Shown here piece after piece: positions 17,882 through 27,223 of a stretch of DNA of 64,000 bases. Positions within the stretch are counted from its first letter, which is position 1, and every line of letters starts with the position of its first letter. Source of the DNA: Lewinellaceae bacterium (GTDB taxonomy: Bacteria > Bacteroidota > Bacteroidia > Chitinophagales > Saprospiraceae); the NCBI GenBank assembly GCA_016710765.1, contig JADJUJ010000010.1:62001-126000 (forward strand). Reading direction: 5' to 3'. The position numbers and the translations under genes are program-made. Under the pieces are notes generated by a model. The model made no database searches. It was not told the origin of the DNA and saw only the letters and a list, made by a program, of their open reading frames with translations.

Positions 17882-18871
17882 TTAGTCGTTAGCCTTTGCA
17901 ACGCTCCCCAGCGTCCAGCATCCTGCCTGTTTATCGCCTGGCTTCACCTTATTACCCTGTGCGATTTGCCGTGGGGAAAGCACTGGTTCCGGGGAGTTGC
18001 CCTCCGCCACCAACAGGTTGGCGCGGCAGGCCTGCAGGCTGGTCATGGAAACCTGTCGCCATTTGGTTTGGTACAGGTAATATTTGGGCTCCTGATCGGT
18101 CCGAAATCCTTCATTTTTTGCGCAGTTAGTGATGCCTTTGGGCTTGGTAAGGTTTTCCAACTGCGTTTTGGAAACAACGGCAGGGTTGTATACCACGCGA
18201 ACCACCTCTTTGCCATCTTGAAACCCGGGGGCGGTCTCGACGACACCGGGGATCGCGCCGAAGGCCTTTTCCCCTGCCCAAAAGCAGTACATGGTAAATG
18301 TAGCCGTGGCAACACCTGTTTCCCTTGCCATTAACTCCTCTTCCAGCAACTGCAGGTAAGCCGGTTTTTCCTGTCCGGTTTTTTCTAAACTGAGCAGCAT
18401 ACCCGACACAATTTCAGCCGAGGAGCGGAAATCGGGCATACGGGGCGCAAGATCCTTGCCTTCGGCATTCACGATGCGGACAACAGGGTTGTTCCAGGCC
18501 GTCTCGTTGAATTTTTTCAGGGCCTCGGCATCTTTACCACCCTTGTTGTTGTAAATACAAACCGGCACAAAATAGGTTTCTATTGCTTCCACGATGAGCG
18601 GATGACGGAGTGTGACCGAGCCGTAACGGGTACAATTCGAGCAGCCGGGAACTTCCTGAAAAAGGATCAGCAATGGCTTTCCACTCAGGGAGGCCTGTTT
18701 CATACCAGTATCGAGATCGCGCAGCCAGTGTACATCGCCAAGTTCCACGGGGTTGCCAGGATCTGTCGATGCAACAATTGGCGCCTCGCTGGGTCCTGAT
18801 TTTTCCGCCCTGAAAAAAAACGCCCCACCGAGGACCAGGGCAAGCATGGAGAGGAACAACTTGGAAAACAT
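17882..18871 (-). CDS. Thioredoxin-like domain fused to an MsrA-like domain, secreted or anchored
   Basis: 329 residues. A membrane or signal helix (LFLSMLALVLGGAFFF) is followed by a thioredoxin-like domain with the unusual redox motif EVPGCSNCTRYG (Cys77, Cys80). From about residue 185 the chain resembles peptide methionine sulfoxide reductase A: FTMYCFWAGEKAFGAIPGV keeps the Cys (Cys196) of the MsrA GCFW motif, and ETAPGFQDGKEVVRVVYNP follows as in MsrA. The family resembles, from memory, thioredoxin-like proteins in which a VPG-U selenocysteine can replace the first Cys. Likely role: envelope reductase for oxidised methionine or disulfides, with the two domains forming an internal relay. 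Confidence 0.68.
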   Translation of the reverse strand: MFSKLFLSMLALVLGGAFFFRAEKSGPSEAPIVASTDPGNPVELGDVHWLRDLDTGMKQASLSGKPLLILFQEVPGCSNCTRYGSVTLRHPLIVEAIETYFVPVCIYNNKGGKDAEALKKFNETAWNNPVVRIVNAEGKDLAPRMPDFRSSAEIVSGMLLSLEKTGQEKPAYLQLLEEELMARETGVATATFTMYCFWAGEKAFGAIPGVVETAPGFQDGKEVVRVVYNPAVVSKTQLENLTKPKGITNCAKNEGFRTDQEPKYYLYQTKWRQVSMTSLQACRANLLVAEGNSPEPVLSPRQIAQGNKVKPGDKQAGCWTLGSVAKAND

Positions 18872-18897
18872 AGGCTACAGATTGAAATTTTTCAATT

Positions 18898-18905
18898 CAA
18901 AAATA
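18898..18905 (-). promoter_or_regulatory. Candidate -7 box upstream of the thioredoxin-MsrA gene
   Basis: Minus-strand TATTTTTG fits TAnnTTTG, 26 bases before the ATG at 18871. There is no clear TTG at the usual spacing. Confidence 0.3.
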
Positions 18906-18967
18906 GTAAAAAAAAGGCAGCAAAGGGTAATTGGCCGAAAGCCGCCGGGTAAAAGCATAAGTTCGAT

Positions 18968-18975
18968 TACCTTTG
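18968..18975 (+). promoter_or_regulatory. Candidate -7 box for the S9 peptidase gene
   Basis: TACCTTTG fits the Bacteroidetes -7 consensus and ends 19 bases before the ATG at 18995. An AAGGA word lies just before the start. A matching -33 TTG is not present at 19-21 bases. Confidence 0.4.
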
Positions 18976-18994
18976 GTATCGCACTCTAAGGACG

Positions 18995-21217
18995 ATGTTA
19001 TTCATGAAAAAACTACCGCTGCTTGCCCTTTTCCTGCTGATTTGTCTGCACCCCAACATTGCGCAGCAAAAAATCGGTATCGACGATTGTTTCAGTTATT
19101 TTCGTTTTTACCCGCAGAGTGCTCCGGCCATACGATTTGCACCAGACGGGAAAACCTATTTCGGTGAATCGGCCGCTGGTTTGGCGCTGATGGACATTGA
19201 GACCGGCAAGGAACAATCCGTGATAATGGACCAGGTAACCCTGGGTAAAATGGGGAAGTGGGACGACTACCAATACAACAACGCCTTCACCATTTTCCTG
19301 TTCAGAACCGACAGCAAGCCCGTGTACCGGCATTCCACCAAAGCAACTTATTGGGTGTATGTGCTGGATTCAAAGCGCATGCAGCGCATGACCGACCGCG
19401 ACGATGTGCAGTTTGCTGCCTTGTCGCCAGATGGCAAAAAAGTGGCCTATGTACTGGACAATAACCTGTTTTACTTCGATATCGCATCAGGTAAAAGTAC
19501 AGCCATCAGTACCGATGGTTTGGAGAATCAGGTCATCAACGGGCTTCCCGACTGGCTGTATGAAGAAGAATTTAGTCCTGTGGACGGAAATGGCATGGTA
19601 GCAACGGTGTGGTCGCCCGACAGCCGACAAGTTGCCTGGATTCGGTTTGATGAAAGCCAGGTGCCGTATTATACGATGACCGAGTACAACAGTGAAGCCT
19701 ACCCTGCGTTCCAATCCTTCAAATACCCCAAAGTGGGTGAGCCCAATGCCCTTGTAAGTGTCCATTTGTTTGATACAGAAGCGCAGCGCCGGGTCGGGAG
19801 AGTGATGAACCTCGAAGCTGAAGATTATGTGCCCCGGCTCCATTTCACACCAGACAACCGGTTGGTTGTACACCGCCTCAACCGCGCGCAAGACACGCTG
19901 GAGTTGCTCATTGCCATGCCAGAGCGGCCGATTACCGATGAAGATGGTGCGGAGGACTGGCTACCATGCCGATTGTTGCTGCGGGAAACAGATCCGGCCT
20001 ATGTTGACATTCACGACAACCTGATATTTCTGCAAGACGGACGGCGTTATATCTGGACCAGCGAAAAAGAGGGCTTCAATCGCGCCTATATACACTACCT
20101 CGACCGGGCCGCCGCGGTACTGCCGGAACCCCTTACACCAAACGATTGCGACCTCACGGCCTTGTATGGCATCGATGAGAAAAATGGAAAAATCTATTAT
20201 CAAACGGCTACGCCAACGCCGATGGATCGACAAATCTGGGAAGGCAACCTAACTGGGGAAACACCCCGCCTGCTGACCAGTAATTCCGGCACCCACAATG
20301 GCGGCTTTAGCCCCAATTTTCAGTACTGGCTCCATACCTGGTCGGACGCCAACAACCCCACCATTGCCCAACTTGAGCGCAGTAACGGCGATACGGTTCG
20401 CACCATGCTCAACAACAAACGGGTGGCAATGCGGCGAAACGAGTATGGCTTTGTTCAAAAAACATTCTGGCATTTCGATTTGCCCGATGGCACTTCCCTG
20501 AACGGCTGGATGTTGCGCCCAGATTCGCTGGAACCTGGTAAAAAATACCCGGTACTGTTCGATATCTATGGCGGCCCGGGCTCCCAAACGGTACTGAATG
20601 AGTACGAGGGTTACCTCGATCCATGGCGTCAAATGCTGGTGCAAAAGGGTATAATCGTTGTAAGTGTCGATAACAGGGGAACGGGATCTCGCGGCCGTGA
20701 TTTCAAAAAAATCACCCAATTACAACTGGGGAAATTGGAAACAGAGGACCAAATTGCCGCTGCAAAATACTTGGGTACCCTGCCCTATGTCGACCCCGCA
20801 CGGATTGGTATCTGGGGCTGGAGTTTTGGTGGTTACCTGAGTTCCTCGTGTATACTTAAAGGAAGTGATGTATTCGAAATGGCCATGGCTGTTGCGCCGG
20901 TAACCAATTGGAAATGGTACGACAGTGCCTACACCGAACGGTATATGCGTACGCTTCGCGACAACGGGAATGGCTACGAGGAAAATTCGCCGATCAACTT
21001 TACCGGCCAACTAAAGGGGCCATTGCTTATTTGTCACGGCATTGCCGACGACAATGTACACTGGCAGCAAACGACCGAAATGGTGAATGCACTGATCGCC
21101 TCCAACAAGCTGTTTGAATTGGGATACTACCCCAACAGAAACCATGGCATTTACGGCGACAATGCCACCCGGCATCTGTTCAGCAAACTGACGGAATTTG
21201 TTTTGAAAACGCTGTAA
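18995..21217 (+). CDS. S9 family peptidase (dipeptidyl peptidase IV type)
   Basis: 740 residues with a signal peptide (LPLLALFLLICLHPNIAQ); ATG 19004 is an alternative start. Residues ~40-490 are the beta-propeller typical of DPP IV, including the substrate amino-terminus-binding loop WLYEEEF and the LSPDGKKVAYV blade motif. Residues ~500-740 form the alpha/beta hydrolase: GWSFGGY (Ser610), GIADDNVH (Asp685) and NRNHGIYG (His717). Periplasmic or outer-membrane-associated; it releases Xaa-Pro or Xaa-Ala dipeptides from oligopeptides. Monocistronic; it converges with gyrB across a hairpin. Confidence 0.92.
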   Translation: MLFMKKLPLLALFLLICLHPNIAQQKIGIDDCFSYFRFYPQSAPAIRFAPDGKTYFGESAAGLALMDIETGKEQSVIMDQVTLGKMGKWDDYQYNNAFTIFLFRTDSKPVYRHSTKATYWVYVLDSKRMQRMTDRDDVQFAALSPDGKKVAYVLDNNLFYFDIASGKSTAISTDGLENQVINGLPDWLYEEEFSPVDGNGMVATVWSPDSRQVAWIRFDESQVPYYTMTEYNSEAYPAFQSFKYPKVGEPNALVSVHLFDTEAQRRVGRVMNLEAEDYVPRLHFTPDNRLVVHRLNRAQDTLELLIAMPERPITDEDGAEDWLPCRLLLRETDPAYVDIHDNLIFLQDGRRYIWTSEKEGFNRAYIHYLDRAAAVLPEPLTPNDCDLTALYGIDEKNGKIYYQTATPTPMDRQIWEGNLTGETPRLLTSNSGTHNGGFSPNFQYWLHTWSDANNPTIAQLERSNGDTVRTMLNNKRVAMRRNEYGFVQKTFWHFDLPDGTSLNGWMLRPDSLEPGKKYPVLFDIYGGPGSQTVLNEYEGYLDPWRQMLVQKGIIVVSVDNRGTGSRGRDFKKITQLQLGKLETEDQIAAAKYLGTLPYVDPARIGIWGWSFGGYLSSSCILKGSDVFEMAMAVAPVTNWKWYDSAYTERYMRTLRDNGNGYEENSPINFTGQLKGPLLICHGIADDNVHWQQTTEMVNALIASNKLFELGYYPNRNHGIYGDNATRHLFSKLTEFVLKTL

Positions 21218-21256
21218 ACAGTTGTTCAACAGTGGGGGGAACGGTAGAAAAAAATA

Positions 21257-21285
21257 GGGGAACAATTGTTAACCAACTGTTCCCC
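21257..21285. terminator. Bidirectional hairpin between the S9 peptidase gene and gyrB
   Basis: A 12-bp stem, GGGGAACAATTG paired with CAACTGTTCCCC (one non-Watson-Crick pair), with loop TTAAC. It is flanked by A-rich sequence on the left and by a T-rich stretch further right, between two convergent genes. Confidence 0.6.
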
Positions 21286-21314
21286 AACGTTAAATCTTTT
21301 TTCCTCTATTGAGA

Positions 21315-23293
21315 TTAAACGTCGATTCGCGCATATTTTGCATTTGCCTCGATAAAGGCGCGGCGGGGTGGCACTTCGTCGCCCATCAGCATAGAAAACA
21401 TGCGGTCGGCTTCTGCAGCATCATCGACCGTTACTCTTTTCAGGATACGACGCATGGGATCCATCGTGGTTTCCCAGAGTTGTTCCGCGTTAATTTCACC
21501 CAGACCTTTGTAGCGCTGTACTTTTACAGAATCGTCTTCCTCCTTACCGCCGGTGAAATCCATGGTAGCGGCTTTCCGCTCCTTGTCGTTCCAGCAATAG
21601 CGCTCGTTTTTACCTTTTTCACCAGGTACAGGGGCGGCTGGGCGATGTAGATGTGGCCGTTTTCGATCAGGATCCGCATGTAACGGAAGAAGAAGGTCAG
21701 AATCAGCGTCGTGATGTGGCTGCCGTCGATGTCGGCATCGCACATAATAACAATCTTATGGTAGCGGAGTTTGTCGGTGGCCAGCACACGTTGTCCTTCG
21801 TCGTTTTCTGAGATGGACACCCCTAGAGCGGTAAAAATATTCTTGATTTCCTCGTTTTCGTAAATCTTGTGCTCCATGGCTTTCTCCACGTTGAGGATCT
21901 TACCGCGAAGCGGCAGGATGGCCTGGGTGTGGCGGTCGCGGCCCTGCTTGGCGGTACCACCAGCAGAGTCACCTTCCACGAGAAACACTTCGCTTTCTTC
22001 TGGCTTGCGACTGGCGCAGTCGGCCAGTTTACCAGGCAAGCCGCTGCCGGTAAGTGCACCTTTGCGCTGCACCATTTCCCGGGCCTTGCGGGCGGCATTG
22101 CGGGCGGTGGCAGCCAGCACCACTTTTTCAATGATCCGGCGGGCGTGGTTCGGGTTTTCTTCCAGAAATACCTTTAGGGCATCCCCCACACAGCGGCTGA
22201 CAATACCGGTTACTTCCGAGTTGCCGAGTTCGCCTTTGGTCTGGCCTTTGAATTGTGGCTCCGGCACTTTTACAGAAACGATGGCGGTAAGACCTTCCAT
22301 AAAGTCTTCGCCGGAGATGCTAAAGTTCAGTTTTTTAAAAAACCCGTTGTCGTCACCATACTTTTTGAACTCACGTGTCAAGGCGCGGCGGAAACCGCTG
22401 AGGTGGGTACCCCCATCGCGGGTAGAGATGTTGTTGACAAAGGAGATGATATTTTCCGAATAGGAAGTATTGTACATCAGGGCCACTTCCACGTCTACAT
22501 TTTCTTCATTGGCAGTAATGTAGATGGGGTTTTCGATGAGTCGGGTTTTGGATTCATCCAGCCAGAGCACAAACTCCTGCAGGCCACCTTCAGATAAATA
22601 CTCCACCTTTTTGAACTCACCATTTTCCTCTTCCCGCTCGTCGATGAGAATGAGTTTCAATCCTTTGTTCAGGTAGGACAATTCGCGCAAACGGTGGGCG
22701 AGGGTATCGAATTTGTATTCGTCGGTCTCAAAAATTTCAGGATCGGGGAGAAAGGTCACGATGGTACCGCGGTCGTCGGTCGGACCAATTTCACGCACAT
22801 CAAACTGCGGCTTTCCGCGCATGTATTCCTGTTCAAATGCCATTCCTTCGCGGTGTACTTCTGCCCGCAGGTGGATGGACAGTGCGTTCACACAGGAAAC
22901 GCCCACGCCGTGCAAACCACCAGACACCTTGTAGGAGTCTTTGTCGAATTTACCCCCGGCGTGCAGGACGGTCATGACCACCTCCAGGGCTGACTTTTTC
23001 AGTTTGGGGTGCATGCCGGTGGGAATACCCCGGCCGTTGTCGCGTACGCGAATGCTGTTGTCTTTTAAAATGGCAACCTGAATCAGGCTGCAATGGCCGG
23101 CCAGGTGTTCGTCGATGGAGTTGTCCACCACCTCCCAAACCAGGTGGTGCAAGCCTTTGATATCGGTACTGCCGATATACATTCCAGGGCGCTTGCGCAC
23201 CGCTTCAAGCCCTTCCAGGGCGGTAATACTACTCGCACCATAGTCGCTGTTGGCGCCGGGTTGCGGTACTTTTGGATCCAGTTCTTCTGCCAT
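21315..23293 (-). CDS. gyrB: DNA gyrase subunit B (one-base frameshift in the assembly)
   Basis: About 659 residues from ATG 23293. The GHKL ATPase comes first (EGLEAVRKRPGMYIGST, VVDNSIDEHLAGH, DNGRGIP, GGLHGVGVSCVNALS), then the transducer with QTKGELGNSEV, then the TOPRIM domain (EVFLVEGDSAGGTAKQGRDR, IMCDADIDGSHI) and the C-terminal QRYKGLGEINAEQLWET. At 21616-21618 one G is missing: LVKK should continue GKNERYCWNDKER, whose frame runs to the stop at 21315. Because GyrB is essential and both halves are perfectly conserved, the shift is most likely a sequence error. With GyrA it introduces negative supercoils using ATP. Confidence 0.95.
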
Positions 23294-23363
23294 TGGTTTG
23301 ATTTCCTTGTTGCGCAAAAAGGAGGATGCGCACGCACAAATTCAGGTTGAATTAAAAAGAGTG

Positions 23364-23371
23364 CAAAGATA
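23364..23371 (-). promoter_or_regulatory. Candidate -7 box for gyrB
   Basis: Minus-strand TATCTTTG fits TAnnTTTG, 70 bases upstream of the ATG at 23293. No convincing -33 TTG at standard spacing. The rest of the 295-base gap between gyrB and the divergent pterin gene is A+T-rich and otherwise featureless. Confidence 0.4.
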
Positions 23372-23588
23372 CACATTTTTGCGCTTTTTTTAAAGAAAAA
23401 GGAAGTCTTTTTGATGCTGTATTTTGCTCACAACAAACTGAATATCAATTATTTACTTTTATCAATAAAAACTTTTCGAAATCGGCTCATTTTTTTACCG
23501 AAATTTGTTCGGCTGCATAGCCTTCGTCCTGTATACTACCTGACGCTGGCATGCTCAATTGCTCTGTTTCTCCAACTACCAGCTCCCT

Positions 23589-23834
23589 ATGTGGCACGAA
23601 GAAAAAAATCGTTTGCAAGCCAGTTTTGTGTTCCAAAATTTTGCGGAAGCCTTTGCTTTCATGACTGAAGTAGCGCTGCATGCAGAAAAAATGGACCATC
23701 ACCCAGAGTGGTCCAACAGCTGGAACAAGGTCGACATCCAATTGACCACCCACCACGCGGGCAGCATTGTCACGGAAAAAGACCGCAAGATGGCTGCAGT
23801 GATCGATCAGATTGCGCTCAAATACAAACGATGA
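23589..23834 (+). CDS. phhB: 4a-hydroxytetrahydrobiopterin dehydratase (pterin-4a-carbinolamine dehydratase)
   Basis: 81 residues from ATG 23589, giving MWHEEKNRLQASFVF, the usual beginning of this small enzyme; the frame opens slightly earlier with TTG 23559. The active-site signature is present as KMDHHPEWSNSWNKVDIQL followed by TTHHAG. It dehydrates 4a-hydroxytetrahydropterin so that the cofactor of aromatic amino acid hydroxylases can be recycled. It lies 26 bases upstream of the aminotransferase gene and is probably co-transcribed with it. The kynureninase at 42-43 kb shows that other aromatic amino acid metabolism exists in this genome. Confidence 0.85.
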   Translation: MWHEEKNRLQASFVFQNFAEAFAFMTEVALHAEKMDHHPEWSNSWNKVDIQLTTHHAGSIVTEKDRKMAAVIDQIALKYKR

Positions 23835-23860
23835 ACCCTTGCCTCTAATCAAATTTTTGC

Positions 23861-25003
23861 ATGCAGATTGAATCGAAATTGCCCCATGTAGGCACGACCA
23901 TCTTCACCGTCATGTCGGGACTGGCCCAACAAACCGGCGCCATCAACCTCTCACAGGGCTTCCCCAACTATAACCCCGACGAACGCTTGCAACGCCTTGT
24001 TTTTGATCACATGCAACGGGGCGACAACCAATACGCACCCATGCAGGGCCTGCTTTCCCTTCGGGAGCGGATCGCCGAAAAGATGGAAATGCTTTACGGG
24101 CGAAGCCTAAATCCCGAAACCGAAATTACTGTCACGGCTGGTGGCACACAGGCAATTTTCTGCGTTATTGCCGCTTTTGTGCATCCTGGCGACGAAGTAA
24201 TCCTGATCGAGCCCTGTTATGATTCCTACCGGCCCTCCGTGGAAACTGTCGGTGGAAAAGTGGTTACTTACGCACTGCAAGCGCCTGATTACCGCATCGA
24301 CTGGCAGGAGATGGGCCGACTGATTACACCCCGCACGCGAATGGTGTGTATTAACACCCCCAACAACCCCACAGGAACGCTCCTGCGCGAAAGCGATATG
24401 CTGGCGCTGGAGGCCTTGCTCCGCAACACCAACATCCTGGTGATGAGCGATGAAGTGTACGAGCACCTGATTTACGACGGCGAGCAGCATGCGTCTGCGC
24501 TGCGCTATCCAGAATTGTATGCACGCAGCCTTTGCATCTATTCTTTTGGCAAAACCTATCACAATACTGGCTGGAAAACAGGCTATTGCATCGCGCCACC
24601 CGAACTCACCAAGGAATTCCGAAAAGTGCACCAGTTCAATGTCTTCAGCAGTGTGCATCCACTGCAGGCCGCTTTTGCTGATTTCATGGCCGATGAAAGC
24701 CAGTACCTTGGGCTGCCCGCATTCTACCAGCAAAAAAGAGATTTCTTTCAGCAGGCCATGGCAGCCACACGCTTCCGCCCCTTGTTTTGCGGTGGCACTT
24801 ACTTTCAGTTGTACGATTATTCCGGCATCAGCGATGAGCCTGATTTGGCGTTTTGCAAAAGGCTGACCACAGAATACGGTGTTGCAGCCATTCCGGTGTC
24901 CTCCTTTTTCAGCGACGGCCGCGACGACAAGGTTATCCGGTTTTGCTTCGCCAAAACAGAGGATTTATTGGCACAGGCCGGGGAAAAACTATCGGCCGTA
25001 TAA
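23861..25003 (+). CDS. PLP-dependent methionine/kynurenine-type aminotransferase (class I/II, YbdL-like)
   Basis: 380 residues, fold type I. Key features: INLSQGFPNYNPDERL at the N-terminus, TAGGTQAIF, NTPNNPTG, the MSDEVYEHLIYDG region, and the PLP-binding lysine in YSFGKTYHNTGWKTGY (Lys231). The combination QGFPNY plus SFGKTYH(N/V)TGWK is characteristic of the methionine aminotransferase YbdL/KAT group, which transfers the amino group of methionine or aromatic amino acids to a 2-oxo acid. Cytoplasmic. It converges with the CAT-like gene with only a few bases between them. Confidence 0.88.
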   Translation: MQIESKLPHVGTTIFTVMSGLAQQTGAINLSQGFPNYNPDERLQRLVFDHMQRGDNQYAPMQGLLSLRERIAEKMEMLYGRSLNPETEITVTAGGTQAIFCVIAAFVHPGDEVILIEPCYDSYRPSVETVGGKVVTYALQAPDYRIDWQEMGRLITPRTRMVCINTPNNPTGTLLRESDMLALEALLRNTNILVMSDEVYEHLIYDGEQHASALRYPELYARSLCIYSFGKTYHNTGWKTGYCIAPPELTKEFRKVHQFNVFSSVHPLQAAFADFMADESQYLGLPAFYQQKRDFFQQAMAATRFRPLFCGGTYFQLYDYSGISDEPDLAFCKRLTTEYGVAAIPVSSFFSDGRDDKVIRFCFAKTEDLLAQAGEKLSAV

Positions 25004-25006
25004 CCC

Positions 25007-25630
25007 TTACCGGGCAGCAGCGGCACTTAATGCCTCAAAGTACAGCCCCACTTCGTAACCATCCATCAGCGCATGGTTCACTTCCACCGACACCGGCATC
25101 AACCAGCGATCGGCCTCGCGGTAGTATTTTCCAAACATGATTTTAGGGATACTGTCGGTTTTGGAAAACCGCCGGGCATGCTTGAAGGCGGTGAATGGAA
25201 TCCAAGGCAACACGGAGAAGTGGAGCATGTTGAGTGCATCATTGCGTGGATCCAGGGGTGTACCTGCCATCACTTTTTGGATGGCCTGTGCACCGGCCGC
25301 TTCAAAAGCCAAGCGATCCGGGGTGTAATCAAAATAGCAATACCGAAAAGTATGATCGGGCAGCAGCACCGCCGAACCGCAATGCACAAGATCGTAGCAA
25401 ACCACTGCGTCGTTCAGCAAACGAAACCGGAAAGCATCCAATTGATTGGCAACCATGGTAGCCAGGTGCAGTGATTGAAGAAAGAAGGAACTGTTTTCCT
25501 GCCGGCATTGTTCTAGCAAACCGGTAACATCTACCGGCGCGGTAACGTTGAAAAACGGATCATCAAAATCTTTGAAAAACCGAAAAGCATCGCGCCTTTT
25601 CCAGTGTTCCACCTCAATAATGGTATACAT
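25007..25630 (-). CDS. Chloramphenicol acetyltransferase-like protein
   Basis: 207 residues from the ATG at 25630; the frame remains open to 25672 but the family starts at MYTIIEVEHWKRRDAF. The catalytic motif HxxxDG is intact in VEVNHALMDGYEVG (His186, Asp190), and PFFNVTAPVDVT and FFLQSLHLATMVANQ match the trimeric CAT fold. The family uses acetyl-CoA to acetylate hydroxyl groups. Many chromosomal Bacteroidota members have no shown resistance role, so resistance is not claimed. A TACTTTTG box only five bases before the start would give an essentially leaderless transcript. Confidence 0.85.
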   Translation of the reverse strand: MYTIIEVEHWKRRDAFRFFKDFDDPFFNVTAPVDVTGLLEQCRQENSSFFLQSLHLATMVANQLDAFRFRLLNDAVVCYDLVHCGSAVLLPDHTFRYCYFDYTPDRLAFEAAGAQAIQKVMAGTPLDPRNDALNMLHFSVLPWIPFTAFKHARRFSKTDSIPKIMFGKYYREADRWLMPVSVEVNHALMDGYEVGLYFEALSAAAAR

Positions 25631-25706
25631 ACCGCAAAAGTAAGGAGGCGAGAAAACAATAAAGCCTTCCATTTTTTGATTTTTAAAAAACGCCTGTTGG
25701 GATTAC

Positions 25707-25714
25707 TACCTTTG
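25707..25714 (+). promoter_or_regulatory. Candidate -7 box for the MATE transporter gene
   Basis: TACCTTTG fits TAnnTTTG and ends 21 bases before ATG 25736. The -33 element is not evident. Confidence 0.4.
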
Positions 25715-25735
25715 CGGGCTTTTGAGCACTTTAAT

Positions 25736-27151
25736 ATGACAGAACCCAATACCTCCCCTTCCCGCTGGCGTCGAATGTGGTCGCTGTTGCAGCTTTCGCT
25801 AAACGGGGAGGAGCAGGATTACACCAAAGGGAGTATAGACAGGGCAATTGTACTGCTCTCGATCCCGATGATTCTGGAAATGGCCATGGAATCGCTGTTT
25901 GCAGTAGTGGATGCCTTTTATGTATCAAAAGTTGGCATCGAAGCGGTCGCGACGGTCGGGCTGACCGAATCGGTACTGACCCTGATTTACTCCATTGCCA
26001 TCGGGCTCAGTTCTGCTGCAACGGCCATGGTAGCCAGGCGCGTAGGGGAAGGCAACCGAAAGGCTGCAGCCACTGCAGGCGCCCAAACCATTCTTATAGC
26101 CATTAGTATTTCTTTGCTCATTGCCCTTCCCGGTTTTTTCTTTGCCAAAGATATCCTCCGTGTGATGGCCAATGATGCCGACATGACCGAAAAAGGCTGG
26201 CGTTACACCCGTCTGATGTTCACAGCCAATTTGCCCATCCTGTTGCTATGGATGGTTAACGGCATTTTTCGCGGCGCCGGCGATGCTGCAACGGCCATGC
26301 GAGCCCTTTGGATTTCGAATGGCATCAACATTATCCTCGACCCTATTTTCATTTTTGGCTGGGGGCCAATTCCCGCCATGGGTGTACTGGGTGCTGGCAT
26401 TGCGACCACCATCGGGCGTTCGGTAGGTGTGGGCTACCAGTTTTGGAAACTTTTTGGCGGCAGCAAAAACATCCGCTTGTTGCGGTCGGATTTTCGGCCA
26501 CAGTTCGATATCATTCGCCGACTGCTTGCCATTGGGGCAGGAGGCGCCGGCCAGTACATCATTGGTTCAGCCAGCTGGATCTTTATGATTGGCATCCTGG
26601 GCCGCATCAGCGCTTCCGTCGTAGCGGGCTATACCATTGCCATCCGGATATTTCTGTTTAGCATTTTGCCGGCCTGGGGGCTCGCCAATGCCGCCGCCAC
26701 GCTTGTCGGACAAAACCTGGGAGCGGGACATCCGGAAAGGGCGGAAAAATCGACGGTTCGAACCGGTTTTTTTGCCGTCGTGTTCATGGGTACAGTGGGC
26801 ATCATTTACCTGATTACTGCACCCTGGCTGGTATCCTTGTTCAACACCGACCCGGAGGTTGTACGCGCTGGCTCGCTTGCCCTGCGCATCATTGGTGGCG
26901 GCTACATTTTCTTTGGCTATGGCATGGTATTGCTTCAATCACTCAACGGCGCAGGGGATACCCGCACACCTACCATACTCAATTTTTTCTGTTTTTGGCT
27001 GCTGGAAATTCCGCTGGCCTGGTTGCTGGCCCTGCATTTCAACTGGGGCCAAACCGGCGTGTACTGGAGCATCGTCATAGCAGAATCGGTGCTGGCGATC
27101 GCTGCAATCGTGGTTTTTCGGCAGGGAAAATGGAAACAGGTAAAAGTTTGA
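25736..27151 (+). CDS. MATE family efflux transporter
   Basis: 471 residues from ATG 25736 (MTEPNTSPSRWRRMW). About 12 hydrophobic segments in two repeated halves are visible, starting AIVLLSIPMILEMAMESLF with the VVDAFYVSKVG loop of the first half, and VAGYTIAIRIFLFSILPAWGLANAAATLVGQNLGAG marking the second half. MATE proteins export drugs or metabolites in exchange for Na+ or H+. A ~30-residue N-terminal cytoplasmic extension precedes the first helix. Inner membrane; the substrate is not predictable. No regulator is adjacent. Confidence 0.92.
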   Translation: MTEPNTSPSRWRRMWSLLQLSLNGEEQDYTKGSIDRAIVLLSIPMILEMAMESLFAVVDAFYVSKVGIEAVATVGLTESVLTLIYSIAIGLSSAATAMVARRVGEGNRKAAATAGAQTILIAISISLLIALPGFFFAKDILRVMANDADMTEKGWRYTRLMFTANLPILLLWMVNGIFRGAGDAATAMRALWISNGINIILDPIFIFGWGPIPAMGVLGAGIATTIGRSVGVGYQFWKLFGGSKNIRLLRSDFRPQFDIIRRLLAIGAGGAGQYIIGSASWIFMIGILGRISASVVAGYTIAIRIFLFSILPAWGLANAAATLVGQNLGAGHPERAEKSTVRTGFFAVVFMGTVGIIYLITAPWLVSLFNTDPEVVRAGSLALRIIGGGYIFFGYGMVLLQSLNGAGDTRTPTILNFFCFWLLEIPLAWLLALHFNWGQTGVYWSIVIAESVLAIAAIVVFRQGKWKQVKV

Positions 27152-27223
27152 AGCAACAAGTTTTGGCAAAAATGGAATTGTGCTTATTTTGGGTGGAATT
27201 TTCATTCACCAAAATGAGCCCTA

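Noticed and set aside
25007..25630. Calling the CAT-like gene an antibiotic resistance gene
   Set aside because: The catalytic HxxxDG is present, but many chromosomal homologues have unknown acetylation targets, so resistance cannot be claimed from sequence.
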